The notes under the pieces: model-generated
What the model saw: the letters and a program-made list of their open reading frames with translations, nothing else
What the model was told of the DNA's origin: nothing
The model's database searches: none
Assembly: GCA_001556125.1 (NCBI GenBank)
Contig: LSIG01000213.1
Coordinates: 61,557-125,556 of the forward strand
Length of the DNA: 64,000 nt
Origin: Rhizobiales bacterium CCH10-E5
Lineage (GTDB): Bacteria; Pseudomonadota; Alphaproteobacteria; Rhizobiales; Beijerinckiaceae
Direction of reading: 5' to 3'
Shown: positions 45,502 to 55,240 of the stretch, piece by piece
How the letters are laid out: each line of letters starts with the position of its first letter
Numbering within the stretch: position 1 is the stretch's first letter
Made by a program: the position numbers and the translations under genes

Positions 45502-45765
45502 ATGCAGGTTCTCGTCCGCGACAACAATGTCGACCAGGCCCTCCGGGTGCTGAAGAAGAAGATGCAGCGCGAAGGCGTGTTCCGCGAGATGAAGCGTCGT
45601 TCGGCCTATGAGAAGCCGTCCGAGAAGCGCGTTCGCGAGAAGGCCGACGCCATCCGCCGCGCCCGCAAGGTCGCCCGCAAGCAGATGCAGCGCGAGGGCC
45701 TGATCGCCGCCCCGAAGCCGAAGCCGCGCCCGGTGCGCGCTGGAAGCGCACCCGCGCCGCGCTGA
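45502..45765 (+). CDS. rpsU: 30S ribosomal protein S21
   Basis: An 87-residue S21, longer than the ~70 of many bacteria because of a basic Pro/Ala/Lys tail ([12 protein letters not shown]), as in other alphaproteobacteria. The body [20 protein letters not shown] and [19 protein letters not shown] is diagnostic. The start is ATG 45502 after AGGGAGTG. It is the first gene after the cspA terminator. Confidence 0.97.
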   Translation: MQVLVRDNNVDQALRVLKKKMQREGVFREMKRRSAYEKPSEKRVREKADAIRRARKVARKQMQREGLIAAPKPKPRPVRAGSAPAPR

Positions 45766-45779
45766 TTTCGATACCATTC

Positions 45780-45804
45780 GGGCGCATTTTGGATTAATGC
45801 GCCC
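45780..45804. promoter_or_regulatory. Nine-pair hairpin between rpsU and the DUF6481-like gene
   Basis: GGGCGCATT (45780-45788) and AATGCGCCC (45796-45804) form a perfect stem with a seven-base loop. There is no T run after it, so it may be a weak terminator or an RNA-protecting element. Confidence 0.6.
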
Positions 45805-45849
45805 TCGCGGGCCGCGATGCGCCCGTCACAACCCGAGAGAAGGCCACCC

Positions 45850-46227
45850 TTGAAGAACCCGAACGACCGCAGCTTCACTGATCGTCAGGCCAATTCCGCG
45901 GCCGCCAAGAAAGCGCTCCTGGAGCGTTTCAAGGCGAGGCCGGGTCCGGATGACCCGATCATGCAGCAGCGACGCGCGGAACGCGAAGCCATCGCCGCCG
46001 CCCGCGCCGCGCGCGAGGCTGAAAAGGCCGCCATCCGCGCCGAGCAGGAGCGTCTTGCCGAGATCGAGCGTCTGCGCCGCGAAGAGGAAGAGCGGATCGC
46101 CGAACTCGCCCGCGAGGCCGCCCGCAAGGCCGAGCAGGCCAAGCGTGACGCCGAGCGCCCGCGCAAGGTGCTGCTCGAGGCCGTGCAGTACGCGCAGATG
46201 CGCGCCGCCGGCAAGGGCCGCCGCTGA
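45850..46227 (+). CDS. DUF6481-like Ala/Glu/Arg-rich protein
   Basis: The 125-residue product is a highly charged, helical, probably coiled-coil protein (REAEKAAIRAEQERLAEIER, REAARKAEQAKRDAER). It begins KNPNDRSFTDRQANSAAAKK, typical of DUF6481, when started at TTG 45850 after GAGAAGG; ATG 45817 is an in-frame alternative. It follows rpsU. The function is unknown; the closeness to cspA and rpsU suggests an RNA or translation link, by inference only. Confidence 0.7.
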   Translation: MKNPNDRSFTDRQANSAAAKKALLERFKARPGPDDPIMQQRRAEREAIAAARAAREAEKAAIRAEQERLAEIERLRREEEERIAELAREAARKAEQAKRDAERPRKVLLEAVQYAQMRAAGKGRR

Positions 46228-46236
46228 TCGCTGTCC

Positions 46237-46255
46237 GGCCGGGCTCTGCCCGGCC
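46237..46255. repeat. Perfect 8-bp hairpin after the DUF6481-like gene
   Basis: GGCCGGGC (46237-46244) and GCCCGGCC (46248-46255) pair around TCT. No T run follows, so it may only stabilise the mRNA end. Confidence 0.55.
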
Positions 46256-46421
46256 CGTCAGACCTCGCCCCGGTAGCCGGATCGCCTGATCGACCGCCTG
46301 CCGAGGCCGCGGGACCCAGCGAGGTTTCCGCCGTGACATGCCTCCCCACAGGGGCGGGTCGCTCCGCGCCCTCCGGTCGGATCGTGAACCCGCCGCTGCC
46401 GCGAACCCGGAGCGAGCCGCC

Positions 46422-46736
46422 ATGGCGACGCGAGGCCTTTCGTCCGACGAACTCAAGCTGCGCGCCCAGCGCGCCTTCGACAAGGTCGATGCGCGCAAGC
46501 AGGAAGCCTCCCGCGCGCTCGAGGCCGAACAGCTCGCCCGCGAGGCCGTTCTGCAGAAGACAGCGCGGCTGAGGGCGCTGCGCCTAGCCAAGGAAGCGGC
46601 AGATGCCGAAACCGCGGCGATCGTCGCTGCCGAGCAGGCCCGCGCCAAAGCCGAAATCGCCGAGGCCAAGGCCGCTGCGAAGGCGAGCAAGGCCGAAGCC
46701 GGCAAGGGCCGGACGAAGGCCAAGCCCGCCGCCTGA
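46422..46736 (+). CDS. Small Ala/Lys/Glu-rich protein, DUF6481-like
   Basis: The 104-residue protein is a single long charged helix (DKVDARKQEASRALEAEQLA, RAKAEIAEAKAAAKASKAEA) ending in a basic tail. Its composition and length resemble the neighbouring DUF6481-like protein, so a duplicated pair is possible. ATG 46422 was chosen. An in-frame ATG at 46338 is an alternative. No domain is recognised. Confidence 0.55.
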   Translation: MATRGLSSDELKLRAQRAFDKVDARKQEASRALEAEQLAREAVLQKTARLRALRLAKEAADAETAAIVAAEQARAKAEIAEAKAAAKASKAEAGKGRTKAKPAA

Positions 46737-46965
46737 CGGCAGCATCCCAGCTCCTTTTGTGCCATCGGGATCATTTCTGCGCCCCGTGCCCTCCGGTGCG
46801 GGCGCCGGTGTGTCGTGGCTGCGCGGGATTTCCCCTTCCCGTTGTGCCTTTGCACCGGTAACGTAGGCCAAATCGTCGCAGACGAATATTTCGTTCCGGC
46901 GATTGAACCTCTCCTACGCTCGCTGCGACCAACCCTCGCGAGCCGGATGTCAGGCCTCGAGGGCG

Positions 46966-47526
46966 ATGCATACGGAATCCGACGAAGAACTCGTCAAGCG
47001 GATCGCCGGTGGCGACCGGCTCGCGATGAAGGTGCTGTTCTCGCGGCACCAGACGCGGGTTTATCGTTTCGCGCTGCGGCTGCTGCGCGACGAGACGATG
47101 GCGGAGGATGTGACGGGTGACGTCTTCATGGACCTCTGGCGTCAGGCCGACCGGTTCGAGGCGCGATCCTCGGTCACGACCTGGCTCCTCACCATCGCGC
47201 GTAACAAGTCCTACTCGGCCTTGCGCAAGCGGCGCGATGCGGGGCTGGACGATGATTTCGCCGCCGGGATCGAGGACGAGGCGGACGACCCCGAGGTCGT
47301 TCTCCAGAAACAGGACAAGGGGCTCGCGATCCGGGCCTGCCTGTCCAAGCTCTCGCGAGAGCATGCCGAGGTCATCGACCTCGTCTACTACCACGAGAGT
47401 TCGGTGGAGGAGGTTGCCCGGATCGTCGGCATCCCCGAGAACACCGTCAAGACTCGGCTCTTCCACGCCCGCAAGAAGCTGGGAGAGCTGCTCAAGGCGG
47501 CCGGGATCGACCGTGGCTGGCCCTGA
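46966..47526 (+). CDS. ECF family RNA polymerase sigma factor
   Basis: The 186-residue protein has sigma-70 region 2 (MKVLFSRHQTRVYRFALRLL, EDVTGDVFMDLWRQ) and region 4 (LSREHAEVIDLVYYHESSVE, then IPENTVKTRLFHARKKL). Region 3 is absent, as in ECF sigma factors. The start is ATG 46966 (MHTESDEELVKR); a longer frame from 46903 is less likely. The anti-sigma gene follows after 99 bases, and a serine protease follows that, so the three probably form one stress-response unit. The signal is unknown. Confidence 0.93.
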   Translation: MHTESDEELVKRIAGGDRLAMKVLFSRHQTRVYRFALRLLRDETMAEDVTGDVFMDLWRQADRFEARSSVTTWLLTIARNKSYSALRKRRDAGLDDDFAAGIEDEADDPEVVLQKQDKGLAIRACLSKLSREHAEVIDLVYYHESSVEEVARIVGIPENTVKTRLFHARKKLGELLKAAGIDRGWP

Positions 47527-47625
47527 GGGGACGCCGCGCGCCGCAGGTCGCAGCTCCGCCATGCCGATGCGTTTCCGTCCCTGCGCCATCCGTTTCCAGG
47601 CGGTGCGCGATTCCGGAGTTCAGTC

Positions 47626-48303
47626 ATGACCGACGCCATCGCGACCGATCCGAAGCGGGCCGAAATCGAGCTGCTTCTGCCCTTCTATGCCACGGGACGT
47701 CTGTCGCCGGACGACAAGGCTCGCGTCGAGGCGGCCCTGGCGGAGGATCGCGACCTTGCCTTGCGTCTCGACATCGTGCGGGACGACATGGCCGAGACCG
47801 TGCTGCTCAACGAGCGGCTTGGCGCGCCCTCGCCGCGGGTCCTCGACCGGCTGATGGCCGGTATCGAGGCCGAGCCGCGCCGCCAGAGCCTTCTCTCCTC
47901 AGCGAAGGGCGGCTTTTTCACCTGGCTCGGGACCTTGCTCGCGGCACAGCCGCCGCGCCGGCTCGCTTATGCGGGTGCGGCGGCGATCGCGCTGGTCGCC
48001 ATCCAGGGGATCGCGCTGACCAGCCTCGTCCTGCGCGAGCGGACCGGTTTCGAAACCGCCTCGAGCGTGTCGCAGGCTTCGGAACGCTATGTGCTGCTGA
48101 GCTTCTCGGCGGATGCGCGGGCCGGCGACATCGCCTCCTTCTTCAAGCGCTTCGACGCCTCGGTCGTCGACGGCCCCCGCGCGAACGGCTTCTTCAAGGT
48201 CCGCGTCGGCGATGCTTCGCTGACCCAGGCCCAGGTCGACGCGATCGCGGCCCGGATGAAGTCCGAGGCCGCGATCGTGCGCTTCGTCGCGCCGGCGCCC
48301 TGA
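47626..48303 (+). CDS. Membrane-bound anti-sigma factor
   Basis: The 225-residue protein starts with a cytoplasmic sigma-binding region (ELLLPFYATGRLSPDDKARV), which lacks the CxxC zinc motif. One membrane helix follows near residue 105-130 (LAYAGAAAIALVAIQGIALT), and then a periplasmic domain of about 90 residues (ADARAGDIASFFKRFDASVV). This is the usual layout of an anti-sigma factor that releases its partner after extracytoplasmic proteolysis. The protease gene directly downstream is a candidate for that step. Confidence 0.85.
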   Translation: MTDAIATDPKRAEIELLLPFYATGRLSPDDKARVEAALAEDRDLALRLDIVRDDMAETVLLNERLGAPSPRVLDRLMAGIEAEPRRQSLLSSAKGGFFTWLGTLLAAQPPRRLAYAGAAAIALVAIQGIALTSLVLRERTGFETASSVSQASERYVLLSFSADARAGDIASFFKRFDASVVDGPRANGFFKVRVGDASLTQAQVDAIAARMKSEAAIVRFVAPAP

Positions 48304-48374
48304 GCGCGGCGGTGACGGTGGAGCATGGTTCTGGTAAGGCTTCGCCGCATCCGAGCGTATCGGGAGAGCGCATC

Positions 48375-49796
48375 ATGAGGTCGTTCCGTTCCCTGACCGG
48401 GCTGCTCATGGCTGCCGGCTGCGTCGTGTTGGCGCTGGGTGCAGCTCCTGCGAAGGCGCAGCAGCAGGGCCAGGGCAACACGCCGCCGGCCAGCCCGCCC
48501 GGAGGCTCGACGCGGGCGATCACCGTGCCGCCGCCGGCCTGGCAGGTTCCGGGCATCTTCGGACAGAGGCCGTCGCGCACCGTCGTCCCGGCGGCCGACG
48601 AGACCCGTTTCGTGCCCGGGGAGATCCTGTTCGAGCTTGCGCCGGACGCCCAGGCCGATGCGGTGCTGCGCCGCTACGGCGCGACCCTGATCGCGAGCCG
48701 GCGCGTCGAACTTGCGGGCACGACGATCATCCGCGCCCGGCTCGCGGAAGGGCGCGACCTGCGCGCCGTCCTGACCCAGATGGCGAGCGACAACGCCATT
48801 GCAGGGGCCCAGCCGAATTTCACCTTCGAATTGCAGCAGGATCTGGCGCAGCCGGTCAGCACCACCGCGACCAGCACGCGCTCGGATGTCCCGACGCTGC
48901 GCCTGTCCGATCCCGCCGCCCTGCGCGCTCCGCCGGTCCGGCGCGAGCTGCCGGCGCAGTATGTGGTCGACAAGTTGCGGCTGGGGGAGGTCCACAAGGT
49001 CGCGCGCGGCAATGCAGTCCGGGTCGCCGTGATCGATTCCGGGGTCGATGTCGGGCATCCGGAGCTGAGGGGGGCGATTCTCGGCGCCTATGATGCGCTC
49101 GGCGGGCCGTTCGAACCCCATGCCCACGGCACCTCGATGGCGGCGGCGATCGTCGCGCAGGGACAGTTGCAGGGTGTCGCACCCGCTGCCCGACTGTTGG
49201 TGGCGCGGGCCTTTTCCGGCAAGGCCGGATCGGGCGCGGCGAACGGCACCAGCCTGCAGATCCTCTCGGCGATCGAATGGGCGGTGAATCAGGGCGCGCG
49301 CGTCGTCAATCTCAGCTTCGCAGGCCCTGAGGACCGGCTGTTGTCTCGCGGTCTCGCTGGGCTCGCGGCCAAGGGTGTGGTCGCTGTCGCGGCTGCCGGG
49401 AACGCCGGGCCGGCCTCGGCGCCGCTCCATCCCGCGGCCGATCCGAATGTCATCGCGGTGACGGCGACGGATGCCGAAGACCGCGTTTACGTCCGCGCCA
49501 ATCGCGGCAGCCATATCGCCGTGGCGGCGCCGGGGGTGGACGTGCTCGCGGCGGAGCCCGAGGGGCGCTACGTCTTCTCGTCCGGCACCTCGATCGCCGC
49601 CGCGCATGTCTCGGGGCTGGTTGCCCTGGTGCTGGAGAAGCGGCCGGAGCTGGACGTTGCGGCGATGCGCCGCCTGCTGACGGAGACGGCGGTCGATCTC
49701 GGATCGCGGGGGCGCGACCCCGTCTACGGTGCCGGACGCATCGACGCCGCCGCCGCCCTGTCGCGGGCCCAGCCCCTCACAGCCTCACGTCCCTGA
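48375..49796 (+). CDS. Secreted subtilisin-like serine protease (S8)
   Basis: The 473-residue protein has a Sec signal peptide (SLTGLLMAAGCVVLALGAAP, cleavage near AKAQ), a Pro/Gly-rich linker, an N-terminal prodomain-like region (~80-170: GEILFELAPDAQADAVLRRY), and the S8 domain. The catalytic triad is complete: Asp221 (VIDSGVD), His251 (HAHGTSMAA) and Ser406 (SSGTSIAAAHVSG), with the oxyanion asparagine in AAAGNAGPAS. ATG 48375 is supported by the signal. Context suggests action on the anti-sigma factor or on envelope stress targets. Confidence 0.93.
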   Translation: MRSFRSLTGLLMAAGCVVLALGAAPAKAQQQGQGNTPPASPPGGSTRAITVPPPAWQVPGIFGQRPSRTVVPAADETRFVPGEILFELAPDAQADAVLRRYGATLIASRRVELAGTTIIRARLAEGRDLRAVLTQMASDNAIAGAQPNFTFELQQDLAQPVSTTATSTRSDVPTLRLSDPAALRAPPVRRELPAQYVVDKLRLGEVHKVARGNAVRVAVIDSGVDVGHPELRGAILGAYDALGGPFEPHAHGTSMAAAIVAQGQLQGVAPAARLLVARAFSGKAGSGAANGTSLQILSAIEWAVNQGARVVNLSFAGPEDRLLSRGLAGLAAKGVVAVAAAGNAGPASAPLHPAADPNVIAVTATDAEDRVYVRANRGSHIAVAAPGVDVLAAEPEGRYVFSSGTSIAAAHVSGLVALVLEKRPELDVAAMRRLLTETAVDLGSRGRDPVYGAGRIDAAAALSRAQPLTASRP

Positions 49797-50246
49797 CGCC
49801 GGGGCGAGGCGCGGTGCCGGCTCGTATTGCTGCTCCAGCCGGTTGGCATGGCGGTGGAGGAGGCGCCATTCCCCGCCCTCGCAGCGAAAGACATGGGTCA
49901 CCCGGTTGGTCCAGCGCGTCGGCGCCTCCAGATCCGGAAGCAGCACCTCGAAGTTTTCGATGTCGGTGACGAGTGCGAGTTCCGTTCCGACCACTGTCGT
50001 GACATTCTCATGGCTGACCGTGCCGCCCCGGAACTGCTTGGCCGCCCAGTCCCAGCGCCGCGAGATTGCCTCCCAGCCCTTCTCGTAGCCGCCCCAGCCA
50101 TACATGCTGGTGGCATCGTCGGCCTGGGAATAGAGCGCCTTGATCGGCCCGACCTCGCCATTGGCGACATGGGCGAGGGCCTCGCGCAGCCGCGCCAGTG
50201 CGGCCAGAAAGTCTCTTGTCGCCGCCGTCTCGACCGTCCCGTGCAT
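49785..50246 (-). CDS. SnoaL/NTF2-like domain protein
   Basis: The 153-residue protein fits the NTF2-like alpha+beta barrel: DFLAALARLREALAHVANGE, YSQADDATSMYGWGGYEKGW, TNRVTHVFRCEGGEWRLLHR. Members include isomerases, polyketide cyclases and binding proteins, so the function is open. I chose ATG 50246, which has AGGAG upstream; in-frame ATGs at 50261 and 50399 are less likely. It overlaps the convergent protease gene by 12 bases. Confidence 0.8.
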   Translation of the reverse strand: MHGTVETAATRDFLAALARLREALAHVANGEVGPIKALYSQADDATSMYGWGGYEKGWEAISRRWDWAAKQFRGGTVSHENVTTVVGTELALVTDIENFEVLLPDLEAPTRWTNRVTHVFRCEGGEWRLLHRHANRLEQQYEPAPRLAPASGT

Positions 50247-50367
50247 GTCCGTCTCCTGCATTCCAGGCAGCCTAGCATGGTGGTGGGCCGTCGTTTCAAG
50301 CGGAGAGCGGCGCCGCGGCGCATCGCGCCGCTTGACCTTGGCCGCCGCATCGGACTGATGTCCGCCC

Positions 50368-51522
50368 ATGCGCCGCCCCCGCCTTCTCTTCGTCGCCACC
50401 GAGGACTGGTTCTTCGCCTCGCATTTCCTGCCGATGGCACGGGCTGCGCGCGAGCTGGATTTCGATGTCGCGCTGATCGCGCGCGAGCGCCATCACCGCC
50501 GCGTTCTCGAGGCGGCGGGCGTGCGCCTGATCCCTCTCGAGGCGGAAAGGCGCAGCCTCGACCCGCGGGTGCTGTTCCGGCAGATCGTGGCGCTGCGGCG
50601 CCTGATCGAGCAGGAGCGGCCCGACATCCTGCACTGCATCGCGCTGAAGCCGATCGCGCTGGCGGGGCTCGCCGGTCGGCTGGCTGGTGTCGAGCGGCGC
50701 GTCTACGCGCTGACCGGGCTCGGATTTCTCGGGGCCAGCCAGGGTTTGGTGGCAGCAGCGGCGCGATGGGCCGCGATTGCCTGGCTGCGCGGCGTGATCG
50801 ACGGGCCGCAGGTGCGGTTCCTGTTCGAGAACCCGGACGACCCCGTTACGCTGGGGCTCGATCCGCAGGATCGGGGCAAGGTCGTCATCGTCGGCGGGGC
50901 GGGCGTCGATCCGCTGATCCTGATGCCGGAACCGATGCCGCCGGCCCCGCCGTTCAAGGTCGCGCTGGTCGCCCGGCTGCTCTGGTCGAAGGGCGTCGAC
51001 CTCGCGGTGGAGGCGGTGAGGCTGGCGCGGGCCGAGGGCGTGAGGGTCGAACTCACGCTGCACGGCGCGCCGGACCCCTCCAACCCCAAGGCAGTTCCCG
51101 AGGAGACGCTGACCCAATGGGCGGCCCGTCCCGGGATCGACTGGGCGGGGCCGACCCGCGACATCGAGGGCGTCTGGCGCCGCCACCATCTCTGCATCCT
51201 GCCCTCGCGCGGCGGCGAGGGGCTGCCCCGCACCATCCTCGAGGCCGCTGCCTGCGGCCGCCCGATCCTGACGACGAATGTCCCGGGCTGCCGCAGCTTC
51301 GTGCGCGACGGCCAGGACGGCATGGTGGTCCCGCCGGGTGATGCGGCGGCGCTGGCGCGGGCACTGATCGTCTTCGCCCGCGCGCCGGCGCTGGCCGAAC
51401 GCATGGGAGCGAGCGCCCGGGCGCGGCTGATCGACGGCCATACCGAGCGCGACGTCATGAACGTGGTCAAGGCGCTCTATCGCGGGCTGCTCTCGCGGCC
51501 GACGACGGACATCGCCGCGTGA
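50368..51522 (+). CDS. Glycosyltransferase family 4 protein
   Basis: The 384-residue GT-B protein opens with RLLFVATEDWFFASHFLPM, contains RPDILHCIALKPIALAGLAG and ALTGLGFLGAS in the acceptor half, and the donor half has VALVARLLWSKGVDLAVEA and the GT4 signature around LPSRGGEGLPRTILEAAACG. It resembles exopolysaccharide and lipid-linked oligosaccharide transferases. It overlaps the downstream methyltransferase by four bases. Sugar and acceptor are unknown. Confidence 0.9.
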   Translation: MRRPRLLFVATEDWFFASHFLPMARAARELDFDVALIARERHHRRVLEAAGVRLIPLEAERRSLDPRVLFRQIVALRRLIEQERPDILHCIALKPIALAGLAGRLAGVERRVYALTGLGFLGASQGLVAAAARWAAIAWLRGVIDGPQVRFLFENPDDPVTLGLDPQDRGKVVIVGGAGVDPLILMPEPMPPAPPFKVALVARLLWSKGVDLAVEAVRLARAEGVRVELTLHGAPDPSNPKAVPEETLTQWAARPGIDWAGPTRDIEGVWRRHHLCILPSRGGEGLPRTILEAAACGRPILTTNVPGCRSFVRDGQDGMVVPPGDAAALARALIVFARAPALAERMGASARARLIDGHTERDVMNVVKALYRGLLSRPTTDIAA

Positions 51523-52175
51523 GCGCGCCGGCGCTCGACCGGCGCGCCTTCATCCGCGAGCATACCCGGCTGCTGCCGGTGCCGCATGCGCCCGAGATCG
51601 CGATCCATGTCGCCGAGGAGGCGACGGAGCTCTGGCAGAAGACCGAGGACGAACTGGCGACGATCGGGCTGCCGCCACCTTTCTGGGCTTTCGCCTGGGC
51701 GGGCGGACAGGCGCTGGCGCGCTACCTGCTGGACGACCCCGCGATCGTGCGGGGACGACGGGTGCTGGATTTCGCCAGCGGCTCGGGGCTGGTCGCGATC
51801 GCGGCGGCGCGCTGCGGTGCGGCGCGCGTGGAGGCCTGCGATATCGACGCTTTTGCGGCGGAGGCGATGGCGCTGAATGCCGCCGCCAACCGCGTCTCGC
51901 TGACGATCCGTCTGGAGGATCTGGTCGGGCGCGACGAGGGCTGGGATCTCGTCTGCGCGGGCGACGTCTGCTACGAGCGCGCCATGGCCGGCAGCGTCGT
52001 CACATGGCTGGCGACACTGTCGGCGCGCGGGGCGCAGGTCCTGATCGGCGATCCCGGTCGCAGCTATCTCCCGAAGGAGCGGCTCGAGGCCCTCGCGAGC
52101 TACGCGGTACCGGTGACGCGCACCCTCGAGGACGCCGATATCAAGCACAGCACCGTCTGGCGGCTGGCAGGCTAG
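51519..52175 (+). CDS. Class I SAM-dependent methyltransferase, ETFB lysine-methyltransferase-like
   Basis: The 218-residue protein has a clear SAM motif, VLDFASGSGLVAIAA (~76-90), followed by acidic VEACDIDAFAAEAM, and PPPFWAFAWAGGQALARYLL upstream, which is typical of the PrmA/ETFB lysine-methyltransferase branch. LVCAGDVCYERAMA holds a post-I motif. Relatives methylate lysines of the electron-transfer flavoprotein beta subunit; the target here is unproven. It overlaps the upstream glycosyltransferase by four bases. Confidence 0.8.
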   Translation: MSAPALDRRAFIREHTRLLPVPHAPEIAIHVAEEATELWQKTEDELATIGLPPPFWAFAWAGGQALARYLLDDPAIVRGRRVLDFASGSGLVAIAAARCGAARVEACDIDAFAAEAMALNAAANRVSLTIRLEDLVGRDEGWDLVCAGDVCYERAMAGSVVTWLATLSARGAQVLIGDPGRSYLPKERLEALASYAVPVTRTLEDADIKHSTVWRLAG

Positions 52176-52204
52176 CCCGGCGCAACGCACGCGCCGGGGG
52201 TCGC

Positions 52205-53722
52205 TCAGGCTGCGCGGCGGCGGTGCATGGGCTGGGCGGCCATGCGGCCGTCCTGCGAGGTCCTGAAGCTCGAGATCAGCCGGTTGAGCTGCTCGATCTG
52301 GTCCAGCAGCGCCTTCGACGAAGCGGCGCTCTGCTCGGCGAGCGCGGCGTTCTGCTGGGTGATCTCGTCCATGTGGCTGACGGTCTGGCTCATTTCCTCG
52401 ATGCCGTTGGCCTGCTCGCCCGAGGCACTGGCGATCTCCTCGACGGTGGAGGAGACGGCCGCCGCGGCCTCGACGATCTGCTCCAGCGTGCCGCCGGCCA
52501 GACGAACGAGCTTCACGCCCTCCGTCACCTCGGCATCGGAGGATGCGATCAGGCCGGTGATATCCTTGGCGGCGTCGGACGAGCGTTGCGCCAGCGCGCG
52601 GACCTCTGCGGCAACGACGGCGAAGCCGCGCCCCGCATCGCCGGCACGGGCGGCCTCGACGGCGGCGTTCAGCGCCAGCAGATTGGTCTGGAAGGCGATG
52701 CCGTCGATGACGCTGGTGATCTCGGAGATTTTCTTCGAGGCGTCCTCGATCCGTGCCATGGCGTCGGTCGCGTTCTTGACGATGTCGCCGCCGGTCCGGG
52801 CGATCTTGGTGGCGTCGTCGGCGAGCGCCACGGACCGGCGCGAGGCCTGGGCCGAGGTCTTGACCGAGGCCGCGAGTTGCTCGGTGGTCGCAGCGCTTTC
52901 CTCGAGCGCCGAAGCCTGCTGCTCCGTGCGCATCGAAAGATCGTTTGCGCCCGAATTGATCTCCTGAGAGGTCGCGGCGATGGCGGAGGAGTTGGTCTTG
53001 ATGGTCGACACCATCTGCTCGAGCCGGTCCATCGCGCCGTTGAAGTTGTCGCGGATGGCCGCGTACTCCGCCGGAATGTCCTGGCTGATCCGGAAGGTGA
53101 GGTTGCCGTCGGCCAGAGCCGCCATGGCCTCGGTAACCGAGGCGACGGCCGTTTCGCGTTCCGCGGCGAGGGAGCGTTCAATCGCCTTGGCCTGCTCCTC
53201 GACGCGAAGACGCGCCGCTTCCGACGCCTCCAGGTAGACCGAGATCGCGTAGTCCATGTCCAGCAGCGCCGCCTTGACCAAGGCGCTGATTTCGGCCGCC
53301 CGCTGGGTGGCGTCCTCCGAACCGCTGCCGAAGCGACGCTTCGGCCAACGCGCGACGAGGACGTCGGTGATGAGTTTTTCGAGGATCAGGGCGTAGCCGC
53401 CGATGTACCAGCGTGGCTCCAGCCCGATCCGGGCATGGACTTCGCCGACCTTGGTGACGGCGGCGACGAAGTTCTGGTCGAACTGGCCGTTGGCCATCCG
53501 GTCCCAATGCGAGGACTGACGCTGCTTGGCGCTGTCGATGTGCTGCTCGCTGGAAAAGAACCGCTTGGTCTCGGGGCTGTTGCGCAGCTGGCTGTAGAAG
53601 GCGTCGAGGGCACCGGGCAGAGCGGCCACGATGTCGTCATGCATGCCCTTGATCTGGTCGCGGGCCCGGCCGTCCAGCTGCATGAACGCTAGCCGGCTAT
53701 TGAGGTGATCGGAAGACGTCAT
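52205..53722 (-). CDS. Globin-coupled methyl-accepting chemotaxis protein
   Basis: The 505-residue protein starts with a protoglobin sensor (residues ~1-160) with the proximal haem histidine at 96 ([19 protein letters not shown]). A HAMP-like region (~190-240) and the MCP signalling domain follow, with the conserved hairpin [20 protein letters not shown]. There is no membrane segment, so it is a soluble oxygen or gas sensor feeding CheA, as in HemAT. No CheA or CheW gene is adjacent. Confidence 0.93.
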   Translation of the reverse strand: MTSSDHLNSRLAFMQLDGRARDQIKGMHDDIVAALPGALDAFYSQLRNSPETKRFFSSEQHIDSAKQRQSSHWDRMANGQFDQNFVAAVTKVGEVHARIGLEPRWYIGGYALILEKLITDVLVARWPKRRFGSGSEDATQRAAEISALVKAALLDMDYAISVYLEASEAARLRVEEQAKAIERSLAAERETAVASVTEAMAALADGNLTFRISQDIPAEYAAIRDNFNGAMDRLEQMVSTIKTNSSAIAATSQEINSGANDLSMRTEQQASALEESAATTEQLAASVKTSAQASRRSVALADDATKIARTGGDIVKNATDAMARIEDASKKISEITSVIDGIAFQTNLLALNAAVEAARAGDAGRGFAVVAAEVRALAQRSSDAAKDITGLIASSDAEVTEGVKLVRLAGGTLEQIVEAAAAVSSTVEEIASASGEQANGIEEMSQTVSHMDEITQQNAALAEQSAASSKALLDQIEQLNRLISSFRTSQDGRMAAQPMHRRRAA

Positions 53723-53850
53723 CGGAGGCTCCTGCCTGCAACACCAAGTGCCGGTGCCGAAATCGATGAAACGCCTGGTTGGTTAACGAAGGTTCAAAAT
53801 ACAGACGGCGGATGTGAGAAAATGCGCTTTTTGGTTGCGTTTCCCATTGG

Positions 53851-54504
53851 TCATTCGTCTAAGCTATCTGGCGGCTGGGCCGTAAAGCCCTCATAGCGCG
53901 CCAGGAAGGCGTCGACCGGCAAAGCCCGGAAATCGGCAAGGGCGGCCCGCAGGCGCGCGTGATCCCAGTCCCACCAGGCGAGTCGCATGAGGCGCTCCGC
54001 GGTCGCCTCGGGGAAGCGTGCACGGATCGGCCGGGCCGGATTGCCCGCGACGATGGTGTAGGGTGCGACGTCCTTGGTGACGATCGCTCCGCCCGCCACG
54101 ACGGCGCCCGTGCCGATGCTGCGGCCGGGCAGGATGATGGCGCCATGGCCGATCCAGACATCGTGGCCGATGGTCACCGGCGTCGAGCGGCGCCAGTCGA
54201 AGAAGGCGGCATCGTCCTCGGCATCCTCGAAATAGGCGCTGGCGCGGTAGGTGAAATGCGACTGGCTGGCGCGCTGCATGGGGTGGTTGCCGGGGTTGAT
54301 CCGCGTCATCGCCGCGATCGAGCAGAACTTGCCGATGGTGGTGTAGATGATGTTGGAATCGTTCACGACATAGGAGTAGTCGCCCATCGTCGACTCGACG
54401 AAGGAGGTTCGCGCCCCTATCTCGGTGTAGCGCCCCAGAGACGCGTCCCGAACGACCGCCGTCTCATGGATCACCGGTTCGAGCCCGAGCTTCTTGGCGG
54501 CCAT
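53851..54504 (-). CDS. Phosphonate-cluster hexapeptide-repeat acetyltransferase
   Basis: The 217-residue protein is a left-handed beta-helix transferase: hexapeptide repeats such as [38 protein letters not shown], and [24 protein letters not shown]. It is of the type found in C-P lyase operons. It lies 37 bases downstream of the DUF1045 gene. The acceptor is unknown; an aminoalkylphosphonate is the natural guess. ATG 54504 follows a GGAG site. Confidence 0.85.
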   Translation of the reverse strand: MAAKKLGLEPVIHETAVVRDASLGRYTEIGARTSFVESTMGDYSYVVNDSNIIYTTIGKFCSIAAMTRINPGNHPMQRASQSHFTYRASAYFEDAEDDAAFFDWRRSTPVTIGHDVWIGHGAIILPGRSIGTGAVVAGGAIVTKDVAPYTIVAGNPARPIRARFPEATAERLMRLAWWDWDHARLRAALADFRALPVDAFLARYEGFTAQPPDSLDE

Positions 54505-54541
54505 GGGGTTCTCCGTCCTGTGGGGATTGCCGGCCCGGTCG

Positions 54542-55240
54542 TCAGCGGCCGAGCGGAAAGGCGTCGATGATGCGGAAGCGGCCGGCCCGGTCGTCCTGCC
54601 GGAACACAGTGAGGCGGTCGATGGCGACCGGCCCGGCGGGGACGGCGCGCGCATGGGCTTCTGTCAGCGCCGCGGCGATGGCGGGTGCCTCGTCCTGCGG
54701 GAGCGCCCCGGTCAGCGTCATGTGGAAGCGGAACGCATCGCCGACATAAGGATAGCCATAGGCGTCGAGGTGGGCGCGCTCGGCCGGGGTCAGCGGGCTG
54801 GCGAGTCGCCGCTCCCGATCGGCCTGTCCCAGCGGTGCGCGAAACGGCTCGAAGGCCTGGACGATGCCGAAGGCCAGCGCCTGCAGCGCCGGGCTCGGCT
54901 CGCGCGGCGTCAGCGCGACGAAGCGGCCGAGCGAGGTGACTTTGAGGCCTGCCAGGGGCACGGCCGTGCGGCCGAGGGCGATCTGCCGGGCGAAGGCCCG
55001 CAGTTCACCCTCGCTGCGGCCGTTGGCCAGCTCGAACGGCGCCTTCAGCGTCGCGTGAAAGCCGTAGCGGCGTGGTTCGGAGGTGCGGTCCGGCCAGCCC
55101 TGCGCGTCGCAGCCGGGCGGAACGGCGAAGGCGATCTCCTCGCCGGTGAAGGCGTCGTAGCCCAGCGTCGCGCAGCCGAAGCGCCAGAGTGCGCTGTCGA
55201 CGGCGGGCGCGTAATAGAGGGCATAGCGCGGGCCGCTCAA
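54542..55240 (-). CDS. DUF1045 protein (2H phosphoesterase-like) of the phosphonate operon
   Basis: The 232-residue protein has two His-x-Thr motifs, [10 protein letters not shown] (~near residue 62) and FHMTLTGAL (~175), the signature of the 2H phosphoesterase fold shared with 2'-5' RNA ligases. DUF1045 is known mainly from phn operons. It overlaps phnM by four bases. It might act on a cyclic phosphate intermediate in the role that PhnP fills elsewhere; that is inference. Confidence 0.88.
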   Translation of the reverse strand: MSGPRYALYYAPAVDSALWRFGCATLGYDAFTGEEIAFAVPPGCDAQGWPDRTSEPRRYGFHATLKAPFELANGRSEGELRAFARQIALGRTAVPLAGLKVTSLGRFVALTPREPSPALQALAFGIVQAFEPFRAPLGQADRERRLASPLTPAERAHLDAYGYPYVGDAFRFHMTLTGALPQDEAPAIAAALTEAHARAVPAGPVAIDRLTVFRQDDRAGRFRIIDAFPLGR

